From Marsupella aquatica (Eukaryota; Marchantiophyta), in assembly GCA_973895155.1 (NCBI GenBank), contig OZ316894.1:6448001-6512000 (forward strand): a DNA stretch of 64,000 bases. The letters are read 5' to 3'. Position numbers and translations under genes: made by a program. Numbering within the stretch: the first letter of the stretch is position 1; each line of letters starts with the position of its first letter. The notes under the pieces were generated by a model. That model was not told the origin of the DNA and ran no database searches. It saw only the letters and a list, made by a program, of their open reading frames with translations. This document shows, in pieces, positions 10,480-22,349 of this stretch.

Positions 10480-11370
10480 TTGGGTGAGTCAGATAGGATC
10501 AGGCAGAAATTCTAGATCCAGGTCTAGCTCTTGTGAAGGACTCTTCCCCACTGTCATTGGTAGATGGTCAAGAAGTGGTTCGAGTACTGACCCAGTGTCC
10601 AGTCTACTGTAGCTCGCCGAGGTTGCGAGTCTCCCGGGTTATATAAGTCAGGTCTTACGAATCCTCGTCTCCCACCTCTCTCTAGGAGAAGGTTTAGACT
10701 AGGTTCACAATGTTCAGACTAAAACTAGAGTTGGCCTAGTCTGAACGAATACTCCTCTCCCCTCAGTCTCTCGTTTGTACCATGTCCAGATGTCAAGCAA
10801 TAGCTTACTATGGCTACCCTACCCGACAGACAAATTGCAGATTTTGAGGTTCCATTCTTGGATCTCATTTAGTTCAACGAGTTGTTATTGCTCTATTGTC
10901 ACCGGGTGAGGACAATGGACAACGAATTCAGTTTTCCGTAAATTGTACGCGTGATACTCGCCGTTTCATGAAGTTGGGTCCAAACAAATTACTGTCAACT
11001 CTCCGTGCCAACAAGGGAAAAACGCGAAATAGTGGGGGTGATATGGATTGGGTCACGTCATACCTTGGGCGGGAGCACTCCAGATCTTGATTGTCTCGAT
11101 TAAGGCAGGATCGTCTGAACAGGCACTTGAGGTGACATACAGGCAATCACCTCATGCGAGTTAGTTTTACCTGCCTGGAGAGTCACGGCGTGTACAATGC
11201 ATGACACTACAACGGCACTTGTCGGTAATTTCATGCTGAAGTCAAGGTGACTCGCTCCTAAGCGGAGAGAACTCTAATGGCTTGGAGTTTTCCTTTGCAA
11301 AACAACCAAAAACGTACTAGGGGCACAAGTCAACCAGGTTATCCCAAAGAAAGAGCTTCGTATTTATTCG
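10480..11370 (+). repeat. Dispersed repeat, copy A
   Basis: Shares several diverged blocks, in the same order and orientation, with about 14990-15760 (copy B): a CTAGCTCTTG...TGGTAGATG block, a GCACT(C/T)CAG...TCTGAACA block and a GACACTACAA...ACTTGTC block. Its final part (AAGTCAAGGTGACTC... GCACAAGTC) also matches 18,140-18,250 (copy C). No coding frame is preserved. It could be a solo LTR or non-autonomous element; ends not defined. Confidence 0.5.
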
Positions 11371-12178
11371 TATACAATTGATCATTCGTTTTTATTTGAA
11401 AATTGCCATTGTGTATGTTCTAGCTCACAATTAACATGCTTCGGTGTTTGGCATCCCCTGGACCTCTTCCTATCCTGCTCTGTGTTTGGCCTCTTTGTAT
11501 ATGGCCAGTTTGTTAAGTCACACCTCTCCAAAGAGTCAGACTGTAGATCTCAGGTATGACGTAGATTTGTAGGACGTGTCTCTCAGCGCGAGTTCAGACT
11601 ATAGATCTCAGATATATTCAGACCATACGTCTCAATTATGCCGGCCAAAGTAGAATGATGTAACATTCCACACGTTTCGTATTATTATTGCATAGACATA
11701 GATGCATGCCGGCAGTGAGACCTAAAGTGTTTTCTCTGTTGTTTTGGCACAAAGAAATTCGCTTAATTTATTGAGAGAATTGACCGAGTCAGACTGCCAC
11801 CACCTATCGATAAGCAAACACTGTTGAGGAGCCTAGGATGGCAAGTTCTTCCGTGTGACCAGCCCCGGTCTCACACTACCTGCCCAGGTTGTCGGTACCT
11901 CACGGCTGATGCTCGGGCTTCTGTCGGTTGAATTTGCAAGTTTTAATTTACCAAGGGTTGGGAGATCGAGGGAGAGATGGGAATACAAGTGGCAAGGTCC
12001 AGAAGTGAGCCAGGACGTGAGGCCACCAGGAACAGATCATAGGGAAACGTTGTTGTTTATATATCCACTCATTCTTAATTTTATTTTATATTCTGTCCCA
12101 CCATTTCTTGCTGTGAATCGAATCTTGTGCTCCAAGTTGAGAGTTTATTGAAGATTATATTTGCTAGTAGTCCAGATC

Positions 12179-12187
12179 CTATAAATA
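12179..12187 (+). promoter_or_regulatory. TATA box of the phytocyanin gene
   Basis: CTATAAATA lies 97 bp upstream of the phytocyanin ATG, implying a transcription start near 12210 and a leader of about 65 nt. It is the only good TATA match immediately upstream of that gene. Confidence 0.6.
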
Positions 12188-12275
12188 AAGGCTTAATGAG
12201 CAGTGCGTTACTTCTTGGTATAGAGATCAATATCGCCTCAAGGAAACGACCGTCAGCTAGGAAAGTGCCGCCACT

Positions 12276-13322
12276 ATGACAATTCCAGCGAGGGCGATAA
12301 TTACTTCGTTGTTAGCATTCGCGCTGGTGTCCAGCGTCGCAGCGACGCTTTACAACGTAGGTGGAGATGGTGGCTGGACCATTCACCCGAACTCCTCATT
12401 CTATGATGACCAGTTCAAGAACATTACCTTGTACGTCGGCGACGGTCTGAGTAAGTTGTCTCTTCCTTAAAAGCAATTGATTTCTCTCCATGGCCTTTCT
12501 TTTTTCAAACGATGTTTTGCTTCAAGTGAATCATGGGTCACTTTCAAATTTCTTAGATTAGTAACGCCCGTGAAAGCTTTCCTATGAAATTTATTCAATT
12601 CGTATATGCCAAGCCATTCAACGCGACTTCAATGATCGAGTTCCAACGGCTTATTTAGATCTACATCCATGATCTGGCTTGCGGGTCTGGCTGCCGTGGC
12701 ATGGCTGGGTTTCAATGCAAAAACCACTTCGACACAAGTTGGATCTCTAGCTGTGCTCCTGAGAATTACAGAAGTGTCGGTCGAGGGACTCATCCATATC
12801 CGAGGCCCTTCATCTCCGAATGCGCGTGATCGATCATCTTCGCTAGATCAATTCCAGAACGATCTTCGCGTGATTATTGACTAACCGTTGAAATATTGAT
12901 AATTGATTTTCAGTGATTCACTATTGAAATCCGGATTTGCAGGCTTTAACTTCCCTGTTGGCCAGCATGACGTTACCGTGGTCCCTCCAGAGGACGTTGC
13001 CACTTGCAATGCCTCAGCTGCACTCGAAACTTCGAACGGCCCAGTCGTAATAGTCATATCGACTCCGAGCACGGTGGGATTCATTTCCAACTTTGTCGAC
13101 TGCAGCCAGTATGGGATGCACTTTATCGTGACATTCCAAACCCCAGGGTCCCCTGCTCCCTCACCCGAGCAGGGGTTGGACGGCCGTGGGGGATATAATG
13201 ATCACCAGGATGGCCGTGGGGGGTATAATGATCATCAGGATGGCCGTGGGGGGTATAATGATCATCAGGATGGCCGCGGGGGATATAATGATCACCAGGA
13301 TGGCCGCGGGGGATATAACTAA
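12276..13322 (+). CDS. Phytocyanin / early-nodulin-like protein with a repetitive tail
   Basis: Two exons, 12276-12450 and 12943-13322, joined in phase (CTG A|GC TTT), give 184 residues. Residues 1 to about 24 form a signal peptide (hydrophobic ITSLLAFALVSSVAA), so the protein is secreted. The cupredoxin-like domain starts LYNVGGDGGWT and continues through VGDGLSFNF, VGQHDVTVV and CSQYGM. The first copper-ligand histidine (QHDV) is present. The Cys ligand is Ser (FISNF) and the second His, normally followed by Cys, is Asp (VDC). This fits the early-nodulin-like class that does not bind copper. A short Pro/Ser linker follows, then five DGRGGYNDHQ-type repeats ending at TAA. No hydrophobic GPI-type tail is seen, unlike many relatives. 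Such proteins act at the cell surface or wall. Confidence 0.8.
13179..13319 (+). repeat. 30-bp coding minisatellite in the phytocyanin tail
   Basis: Four full 30-bp units and one 21-bp partial unit encode DGRGGYNDHQ repeats. Differences between units are mostly synonymous (CGT/CGC, CAC/CAT), so the peptide is kept while the DNA drifts. Confidence 0.95.
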
Positions 13323-14989
13323 TGATCCAGAGGATGGTCCGTGGTCCAGGATACCTGGTTAGTACGTTACGAAACCATAGCCACGAAATATTGCTCCGTT
13401 GTTGTCCAATCTGGACATCTGATCCATTCTGCTTGTAGCAGGGTTAATTTGTGAAAGTTGTGTAGTTTTCGTTGCCGTAATCGCAGCCTTAAATAATGCT
13501 CATATAGAGTCAGCGTAACCACCTGGACATTTTACTGGCAGTACGTAGTTCTTAATTGCCACATTGTTCAGCACTGTCTTAAGGTAGTGTAGGAGGCGAG
13601 GTAGCTAAAGGCATGACGTACTGATTCCAGGCATGAACAGGTTTAAAGCTTTATTTGGTTCTACTAGCCCGATTACCCATGATTGCAGGCATGAACAGGT
13701 TAAGCTTTATTTGGTTCTACTAGCCCGATTACCAGTTACTCGAACGTTTACGAAGAATAAAAATCTTGTATAATAATATTTTTATGTTATTTTTTTAATC
13801 TTCATTTTAAGTATTTTTATTGAGATTCATGATCAATTTTGTCCCTACTAGAGTTACAATCTAGAGGTTTCACTAGAGTTACTGTTCACTAGAGTTATGA
13901 TCTAGAGGAGATTTCACGTGAGTTAAAGTCTAGAGACTTGACCCTAGGCCCTTAAGAGTAAACTTTGTTAGCACTTTTATAATAAGAAGATTTGAAAAGA
14001 AATGTAATACGAAACACTGTGAATGACGTTCCAGACAGACAGTACTATCTGTGTGTGAATGAAGTTGACGATAACGAGCATATAAGTTTGGATGGAATAG
14101 ATGGGCTCCAATGAGTTTGCTAGTGGATTAGCTAGCGTTAGGATGGTCTCAGTAGTCATGCATGTCAATTATATCTAGCCGAGGTGAAATCGAGACTCAC
14201 TTCACTTAATTTGACCTTGGACGGACTGGGACACGTACTGTAGATTGATGTTTCACATATTACTACCCAGCTTCGCCCAAAACGTACTGACTTATATTTC
14301 ATTTTCCGTTGACACAAATTAAAAGATTAGGATTAAAGCGAGCTGATTATATTTCATGGGAGACTGAAACAATTCCTACCGGAGGAAGTACAGAACTACA
14401 TTTAGAAAACGTTGGACCTGCGTAGAATGAACTGTAACTATGCATGTCTATCTCCTCGTTTCCTTCCCATCCGCCAAGGGTTAGGTACTGATTTTGAATT
14501 AGTGGTACGTCACAAAATCCATGTTCAAGGTCAACCAATAGGTACTCACACGCAGTTCCTTTTGGAAACAATTGAGAATATATTGTCGAACACAGGTAGA
14601 AAGAGCTCAGGTTTCACGTGTCTGACTTCCGTTCCGCCGTACTGGACTTCATGTGTCTTTGCTAGCTTTGGATCCACTTTGCACAGCCTCGTTTCATTGT
14701 GGCACCACCCTAAAGTCGTCTGCGAGAAGATCGAAGCGAAAGAGTTCTAATAAGTAGGGATTGCAAACAGGAAGTCAGATTCTATGTAATTATAAGTCGA
14801 CGAACTGCCTGAGAGCTTCGATCAGTATATTAGTCTCTTCAAGCAATTAAGCAGCTTTAATTAATCAATTGGAGCTCGTCCTTCCATATACTGTTCTACG
14901 GTTGATCGAATCGGACCCAGATGTTAAGATCAACTTGTCTCCAGGTACATCTGAGTGACTGTAAGTATGTTCTATGATATTGAATTGTC
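13323..14989. other. Intergenic after the phytocyanin gene
   Basis: No gene recognised. A 58-bp direct duplication begins AGGCATGAACAGGT at 13629 and 13687. Several TCACTAGAGTTA-type short repeats lie at 13850-13930. An open frame at 14412-14750 has no recognisable domain. Confidence 0.6.
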
Positions 14990-15760
14990 TGGCTCAGATA
15001 GCATCGCGCCGAATTTAAGCCTAGCTAGATTCCAGCTCTTGCTGGTGACTCTCCAGGACAGGACTCGTCCCCAGTTTGGTTGAATGGTAGATGCTGCTCA
15101 AGGAAATGAATGTAAAAGGAATAACATATATTGGTTGGTTGATCACCAAGAAGTGTTGAGGACAAAGCTTCAAATGCCTGTAGCTAGCCCCACCCAGTTT
15201 ATGAGGACCGATTAAACTATGGCAAATAGTCCCACCAAAATTTGGATGGTAGTCTCAAGGAAAAAAATAGGGGAGCTGTAGGTAGCCCCAGCTAATTTGC
15301 GAGGATCTATTCAACATTATAGTAAAGAATCCCACAACCATTGGAGGTAGTCTCGTTCAAAACATGATAAAATGGGGGACCAAATCACAGGACTCCACCA
15401 AGAAAGCAGTTCATATCAGTTTACCCGGAATGAATTTTTTTGGACCTTCAGATTTATCCATACACGTACCCCTCGTGCCAGATCCCCACTCTGGGTGGCA
15501 GCACTTCAGGGTCTCGATATAGGGTCTCAACTAAGGATACTCTGAACAAGAACTGGAGTGACATAGTACGGGTGGTAGTCACCTCACACTAACTAAAGTA
15601 GCCTTTTATTATTTTCCTGCCCGCTCTCCTGAGTGAAAACTTAGTCCGCATGCACATTCAAGGCATGGACACTACAATACAACTTGTCCATAACGTTGCT
15701 CCAACTTTAAGCAACCTTCCCCAAATCGTATTAAAATACTTTTAGGCTAGGATTATCATG
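14990..15760 (+). repeat. Dispersed repeat, copy B
   Basis: Same block order as copy A at 10480-11370, with substantial divergence and indels. It contains an internal diverged direct repeat of about 108 bp (GTAGCTAGCCCCA near 15180 and GTAGGTAGCCCCA near 15290). With copy A it brackets the phytocyanin gene in direct orientation. Confidence 0.5.
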
Positions 15761-15913
15761 CAAGATCTGCAAAATAGTCTCAACAAGACAAGAATAAAGT
15801 AAAGTGGTTTGCGGGGTGGTTTGTCTTGTGATGTTTCCTTCTCAAAAGACTACATTGATGTTAAGAAGAAGAATTTGTCATTTTTGAGTTGGGATAAATT
15901 TAATTTAGAGTTA

Positions 15914-15918
<5 letters not shown>

Positions 15919-15960
<42 letters not shown>
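15919..15960. repeat. (AT)n microsatellite
   Basis: About 40 bp of uninterrupted alternating A and T. Confidence 0.97.
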
Positions 15961-15962
<2 letters not shown>

Positions 15963-18900
15963 GTGACTTGGCATGGGTCATTTAAACTAGTCATTTTTCC
16001 CCTCATGAGCCTCTCCCAAGAAAATACTTAGCTAAAAGTATGCATGGGTGTTGCTAGGGTTTGGGCCTTTATATTTAGGGGCTAAGCAATTTCATGGGGC
16101 CTCAATTGTCGCAACTGTTATTGGAGGGCTACAGAAGGGCTATGGAAGGGTGTACCCTAAGAAGGCCATTGTGACTTTGGTAGGAATTGAGGGTGAAGTT
16201 AGGCAAGGGTTTTTGGTATTCAGGTTTGAGGTTCAAGTCAGGGAGTTATGGGGCAGCAAACATACTGCCCAATATTCCAATGTTCAGTTTAAACACTTTC
16301 AATTGGAGCTTCAGGCAAAGGTCAAAAGTTAGAGCTTGATGCCATAACAAGATTGTGGGAGGACAATATTGGCTAGGAGTACTATTGTTGGACCTTGGAG
16401 TGCATTGTGGAGGTCTAAGAGCAGACTATTTGTTTGTCATGTACGTCCACTGGTCTCTGTTTTGCTAGCGTCTGTTTGAATTGAATGCCCTTTTTGTCTA
16501 GCTCAAGATGATTACTATTTCTAATGTGGATGTGTGAAGACAATAAAACCAGGAATGGAGGCTTGGTAAGAAGGAAGTGCAAAGCTTGACTTTTTATATT
16601 TGAGAGGTTTGTGTGTCTAGCTTGGATTGCCCCGTGTTATTTTGAATGTTTTTTATAATTGCAAGTAAGAGTATTGTTAGTTGTTTTAAAGAATGACTAT
16701 AATGTAATTTGTATTTATTTTACTCTATTGAGTATCATAGAACCATGAAAATCCTATGATAAGCCCAATGCTGAGGTGTTCAATGCCCCCCGGGGTCCTC
16801 ACTTCTTTTCTTCCGACCCATCACGCGCAAATAAGTATAGGGTTTTTTTATTGAGTTTAGTGAAATACTTTTAAATTTTGTTGAAGAACATTAAGGTTGT
16901 TTTAATCCAATTTTGAGAATGATAAGAATCATAGGGTTTTTTTAAATCAAATACAAGAATATTCTTAAAATATTCCATTACGTTAGGGGTAAAAAAATTC
17001 CTAAAAAAAACTTTATTGACTTAACTTTTAGGGTGTTTATTCCCCCAAAAATTCGAGCGTGATATGGGACACCCCTTGGATTGAGGCCCCCGAGCAATGC
17101 CCCACTCGTATTGGGAGGACCTTTCTTTTGCATTCAAATGACCTGTCATGAATTGAAGATCACCTTTGCTTATTCTCTAAGGGCATGAGCTCAAGCAAAA
17201 GAGTTGTAGTGTTCTCATTGGCTCAATTCTCCTCGATTATATGAAAATATAATCCAGTTCTGCAACAGTTTGTGGAGCAAGGTAGAGAACTGATGCCTTG
17301 AATAGGCAACCAACAGTGTCTAGTTTCCTATTCATAGTGTATGGTTCCCATCATGCTACACTATTTGAGAGTGTAGAAAGCAACATAGGCAAGTTGATAG
17401 TTGAACAACCATAGAATTATATATATAATTATTTAGTTTCATGGTCTATGGACTATTTAGGAGATGTATAAGATGTATTGTCAAGGCAAAGTAAATTGCA
17501 TTGAGTGTAAAGACAAAGCAAATTGAATAACTGCAAATTTTTAGACTCCAACTTATGAGATACTTATATTTTCTTTATAGGTATATATATTTTTAATTCA
17601 AAACAAAACTTTAATACTTAAAGTTTTTTAGGGGTAAACATAGTAAAAAATGGCTAATTTAAAGTACATAAGGGCGAGAAAAAAAATTCACTTATAAGTT
17701 AGGGCCAGGGGTCTAGACCTGAAAAAGTTGCATGTGATGTAGGACCCTTCATACAGTGACCCCCCCCCCACCCACGGGCGATCTAGAAGTGTTTCTTTCT
17801 CACACTCACGGGCACACTCATAAGAAGAGATAGCCTGAGGTACCACTCATGTATGAATTAAAATTTTCAAGTAAATACGTGTTACCTAAATATGAAGATA
17901 AAAATTACCGGGTGGCCTCACTGAGTGGGTTAGATTGAAAAGTAAATATAGAGCCATAGAGGGGGTCCAGGAGAACAAAACTAGGAACATTATGACAGGG
18001 AGGCTAGGAAACAAATTTGCAATCAAATCGTACGAAAGATGCACCCCTTATCTAAGGAACAATAAAACATACACAACAAATATGTTAATAAGACAAAGTA
18101 ACCAGTCCTGACTAGTGTCCCAAATGATGATTGCTCACTAAAGTCAAGGTGACTCACCTCTAAACATAGAATTTGTTATTTCAAAACAACATAAAATGTA
18201 CCTGGTGCACAAGTCCACTAAGGGACCTCAAAGAAGAGAGCTTCAAGGACAGGCTCAACAGAATATCACTCCTATTTATTAATTTTACCATTGGGCGCAT
18301 AAATGAATATTCTAGCCAGCATTTATTTATGCTTGAAGCCTGCACAGTTTTGCATTGCCTCCTGACTTCAGACAACTTTCAAGTTCACTCTCACCATGAC
18401 CCCCAGGATTGGCACAATGCGGACAATTCAAGTGGGATGGATCAATGCATTGAAGTTAAGTGAGATCAAAGCCCCCAGCCGTGGGATTCTGACAGCCCAC
18501 CTGGCCACCAGGTTGGTCCAACCCCATAGGCCAACTGGATAATCATAATTGTAAAGCCCAGTACCATCTCAGGTTGTCAATTGAAAGCAAATCAGGCAGA
18601 GGTTTTTGGCTATGCATGAATAACCAATTTATAAATAAAAAAACTGGTCAGGCCCCATCAATACCATGATGAGGCTTGAAACAACATTTATCCAAGCAGA
18701 AACCCTGGCTTGCCAGCAGTTGCAAGAAAGGAGGAGACCCCAATGGCAACCAAACCAGCTCTGGTTTTGAGTCTTGGTTTCCCTGTGTTTTATCAAAAAA
18801 ATTACTAATTGAAAGCTCTCCCATGCCAGGTGAGGTCCTAGAAAGCCATTTAAGGATGTCTCTGCATGCATGCTGCCACCTCATATGAGCCCAAACTAAT

Positions 18901-21516
18901 TCCATGTGGTCATCATGTCCTGCTGCTGATTATAGACTTTGGGTGCAAGATCACTCATTCTCCTACTAACTCTATGGTCTTCGCTGCTATTAAAACTTGT
19001 ACTTGGTTTGTAGTGAAATTTGACATGCTTAATTTTCTAACACAATAGAGGGATAATTATGGTTGGTACGTGGCTCCCCTAACAGAACCACTTTGCTTGA
19101 TCAGCCACAAATGGTTTTTGCCTGATCCACCCCTTCTTAATGAGCTGTACAGGATGCTCTTGTAGGGGTTCTTCTAAAGTTAGATTCAGGGATAGTATGA
19201 CCAAACTTGGTCAATAGTGACTACAAGCCCTGAACCATGCATGACCTCTGCCCAATTTCCATGTGAGCCTCTCAAAGGAGTTGTCGCCCAGTTGCAAACG
19301 GGTTTGCAAACTAACTTTTGGAGGGAACTAATGATATCCTTCAGATTTATTTGGTCAAATTTTTGGGCTGTGGGATTATCTTAAAATGGGATAGACAATA
19401 ATTGTAATCAAACATATAGGAATATGACTGTCCAAAGAATGCAAATGTGTTGACTATAGTTCACATGACTATACAAAAAGTGCAAACTATATAGGGTAAA
19501 ATTTACACTCAATTAGTAGTGGGTATGACCATTAGGGAGAGAGAATGAATGATGACCAAGAAAACATTTTACTTCTTTTAATATTTCTTTACTAGTTTAC
19601 AAAGGTTTTACCTCTTATCCTTTTTGAATTTTTCTAGGAGGCGGCTAGGCAGCTTTATGGGTTTTTCGTATAATGTAGGAAGCCAGAATGTTGTCTTTGG
19701 CTGGTTGTTGTGTGGTGGACAATTTGTTTCTTTAGGGGATGAGAGGTGCAACTTATTTTAAGATGCCAGTTGTTTTGGGGGTTGGTTGTTGCATGCATGG
19801 TCAGTGGCAAGGGCAAGGGTGAGGATGAAAGAGGACAAAATAATCTTGCCCCGACCCATCCCCTCCCCTCCGTGTTGATCCCTGCCCATCCCACCTCAGA
19901 CACATGTATATCCCCATCTGTTCCCATGCGAATAGGGTAGATCTCTATAATTGAAATGAATAAAGAGTTCATTTTGTGTACTCTTTCCAATTTTCAATGT
20001 TGACTATGTTTTCCTTTTGCTTGTACTTGTAACCTTTTCTCCAAAAAACTTATATTTACTATTTAAACTATATAGATTGTGCAATCATACAGATATCTTT
20101 TATGCATCCACTAAATGTAACTACCACATCTTTGCAATGACATCTTTACACGACTCACTACCTCTTCTATGCAACAATTTCTTTTCTGCCACTACATCTT
20201 TTGCACAATGACATCAGTTTGACAACTACATCATTTCCATCATTTCTGCAACATCTTTTACGTAACAATATCTTTAATTTGTACATTGTTATCTTTTTTG
20301 CAACATACGGGTATTGAGCTAGTAAGTCATAAGTTGGATGATAAGCTTAATTTGAATGTAAGCTTTGGTAACAGGCCATTAACACACTTAAAGACCAAAT
20401 AGATTTCATATATTGCTAATTTTAATAAAAGCAGAGTAAAAGTTTTAATGAAGGCGATTAAATCTTGTGTATGCATTAAAGATATCTTTAAAGTCCACCA
20501 TGTTTGAAGGATGATTAGCTGTAAACCGTGGTTGAGGTCCAGATATCCCTAAAGTCATTCATTGTTAGCAACTTGGCCGAGTTTAGGCAGAACTGTACCA
20601 GAGTCAAATGTAAAGATACACGCGTCATCAGACTACAGCCCTATGTTCACTTTAAGGTTGATTTAACCCCCATAGGATTAAGGGATAGAGGCAAAGGAAA
20701 TGGTCATAGGGGGTACTAATGTTGTGCAAATGCCAATGACGCTTGTCTTGTGCCAGTGCTCAACAAAAGCGCAACAAATGCCAACAATGGCAACAAGAGC
20801 TCAACAATGAGATGCCAATGATGCCAACGGTAAAGTTTCATCTCGAGGCCTGGTCTCACTAAATGGAGGCCTCCCCATCACCTGTGATGTTTTTAGACCT
20901 TGGACCCCCTAAATGTAAGAATTTTTTTAAACCCCTATAAAGTTGGAATATTCTTGGAATATTCTAAAATTTTGGTTAGAAAGACCCTAATGTTTTTATA
21001 GGTTTCAAAATTGGATTTAAAAGACCCTATTGTTCTTTTGAGAAAATTCTTAAGTTTTCCATTGAACCAATAAATTGGCCCTATCCTTCGTCGCAAGTGA
21101 TGTGCCATTTTTGTGGAAGTGAAACCCCTGAGAGTTTCATCGACGACAAGATGTCATTTAGTCAATGAAATGTTCTTGCTCAGATCCCTCACAGCTTTGA
21201 GATATCTCTATTGTCTCCAAAAATAATCTGAAATTTACAAAGAGCATGAAAGGCATTAAGTATTCCATAACAACTTGCCTGTTTAGTCTTGTGATAGATA
21301 TCACTCATATTTCTGACCATCATTAAACAAGTATTCATGATAATAGGCCTAGTTTATTCCTATGTACAAATGCCTCTAATCTGTTCAAGAGCAAGGGCGA
21401 TATTCACAACCACAAGCCCATGATCATCCAATGCACATTCAAGTGGTTGACAGAGAGAGATATGTGGTTCACCTCGGTTGAGACTATGTCCACGGAAATA
21501 CACGAGAGCTTACAGT
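15961..21516. other. Long intergenic stretch, no gene recognised
   Basis: Only short open frames without recognisable motifs, for example 16048-16332 (94 codons) and 19655-19990 on the minus strand. A diverged fragment of the dispersed repeat (copy C) lies at about 18110-18270. AT-rich blocks at 16830-17060 and 20850-21060 resemble degraded repeats; the second resembles 55725-55935 in the same orientation. Confidence 0.6.
18110..18270 (+). repeat. Dispersed repeat, partial copy C
   Basis: Matches the last ~150 bp of copy A (AAGTCAAGGTGACTC, CAAAACAAC, GCACAAGTC and a GAGAGCTTC block in order). Partial and diverged. Confidence 0.5.
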
Positions 21517-21531
21517 CACTAGAAGAAAACA
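21517..21531 (+). repeat. CACTA left terminal inverted repeat
   Basis: CACTAGAAGAAAACA, preceded by target copy AGT at 21514-21516. The partner is at 39617-39631. Confidence 0.95.
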
Positions 21532-22320
21532 GGGCCCTTTATGACCAATCACCCAATGACGGAGATGAATAAATGACCAAAATTTCTAATGACACAAAAA
21601 GAATGACAGGGGAATGACTGTCCACAATGACCAATAGACTGAAATGACAAAATGTTAACTTTTGCGTCATTTTGTATAATGTTTGTAATGACTGATGCGA
21701 CCAAAATGACCCAATTTCCCTAAATGGTCAATTAAGACACATGTCTTAAATGACGCAATTAATAACAACAATGATAAATCAGTGTTTAGCAACATTATAG
21801 TCACTCTAGACAATGATTGAAATGACCAAAAATCTATTTATGTCATTTTGGACAACGGTAATAAATGACAAAAAATGTATTATCGTCATTTTAACCAACG
21901 ATGTTAAATGACAAAATATAGGGTCAATCTGAAAATGAGAATATATCAGTGTTTACAACAACATATTGTCATTATGGACTTCTCCCATAAATGACTAACT
22001 CTAGGGTCAATCTTGAAATTAGGACATATCAGTGTTTACAAGAACATACCGTCATTATGGAGTTCTCTCATAAATGACTAACTCTAGGGTCAATCTTGAA
22101 ATAATGACATATCAGTGTTTACAAGAACATACCGTCATTATGGAATTCTCTCATAAATGACTAACTCCAGAGTCAATCTTGAAATTAGGATATATCAATG
22201 TTTACAACAACATACTGTCATTATGGACTTATTGCATAAATGACTACTTATAGAGTCATTAAAGAACCCAAGAGATATGAAGATTAAAATACTCAATAGT
22301 CATTCTAGACACCGGTCATA
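21532..22320 (+). repeat. Left subterminal region with AATGAC/GTCATT motifs and an 82-bp tandem repeat
   Basis: AATGAC or its complement occurs every few tens of bases in both orientations, as expected for the subterminal protein-binding sites of CACTA elements. From about 21923 to 22250 there are four copies of an ~82-bp unit starting AGGGTCAATCTTGAAAT and containing CAGTGTTTACAA and CATAAATGACTA. No gene. Confidence 0.85.
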
Positions 22321-22349
22321 ATTGTAGAGTCATTGATATAGTTGATAAC

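Larger units (their letters stand above)
8394..12178. other. Intergenic, repeat-bearing, no gene recognised
   Basis: AT-rich DNA with scattered stops. It contains the 101-bp duplication (9230-9421), a diverged duplication of a TAGATCT..TTGAGATCTTTCTTTTG block near 10050 and 10240, and dispersed repeat copy A (about 10480-11370). Short open frames here show no recognisable domain. Confidence 0.6.

Noticed and set aside
16048-16332. 94-codon frame in the long intergenic region
   Set aside because: No similarity I can name and no neighbouring exon in phase.
21532-22320. CRISPR-like spaced repeats
   Set aside because: Repeats are variable, in both orientations and inside a CACTA end; the genome is a plant nucleus.
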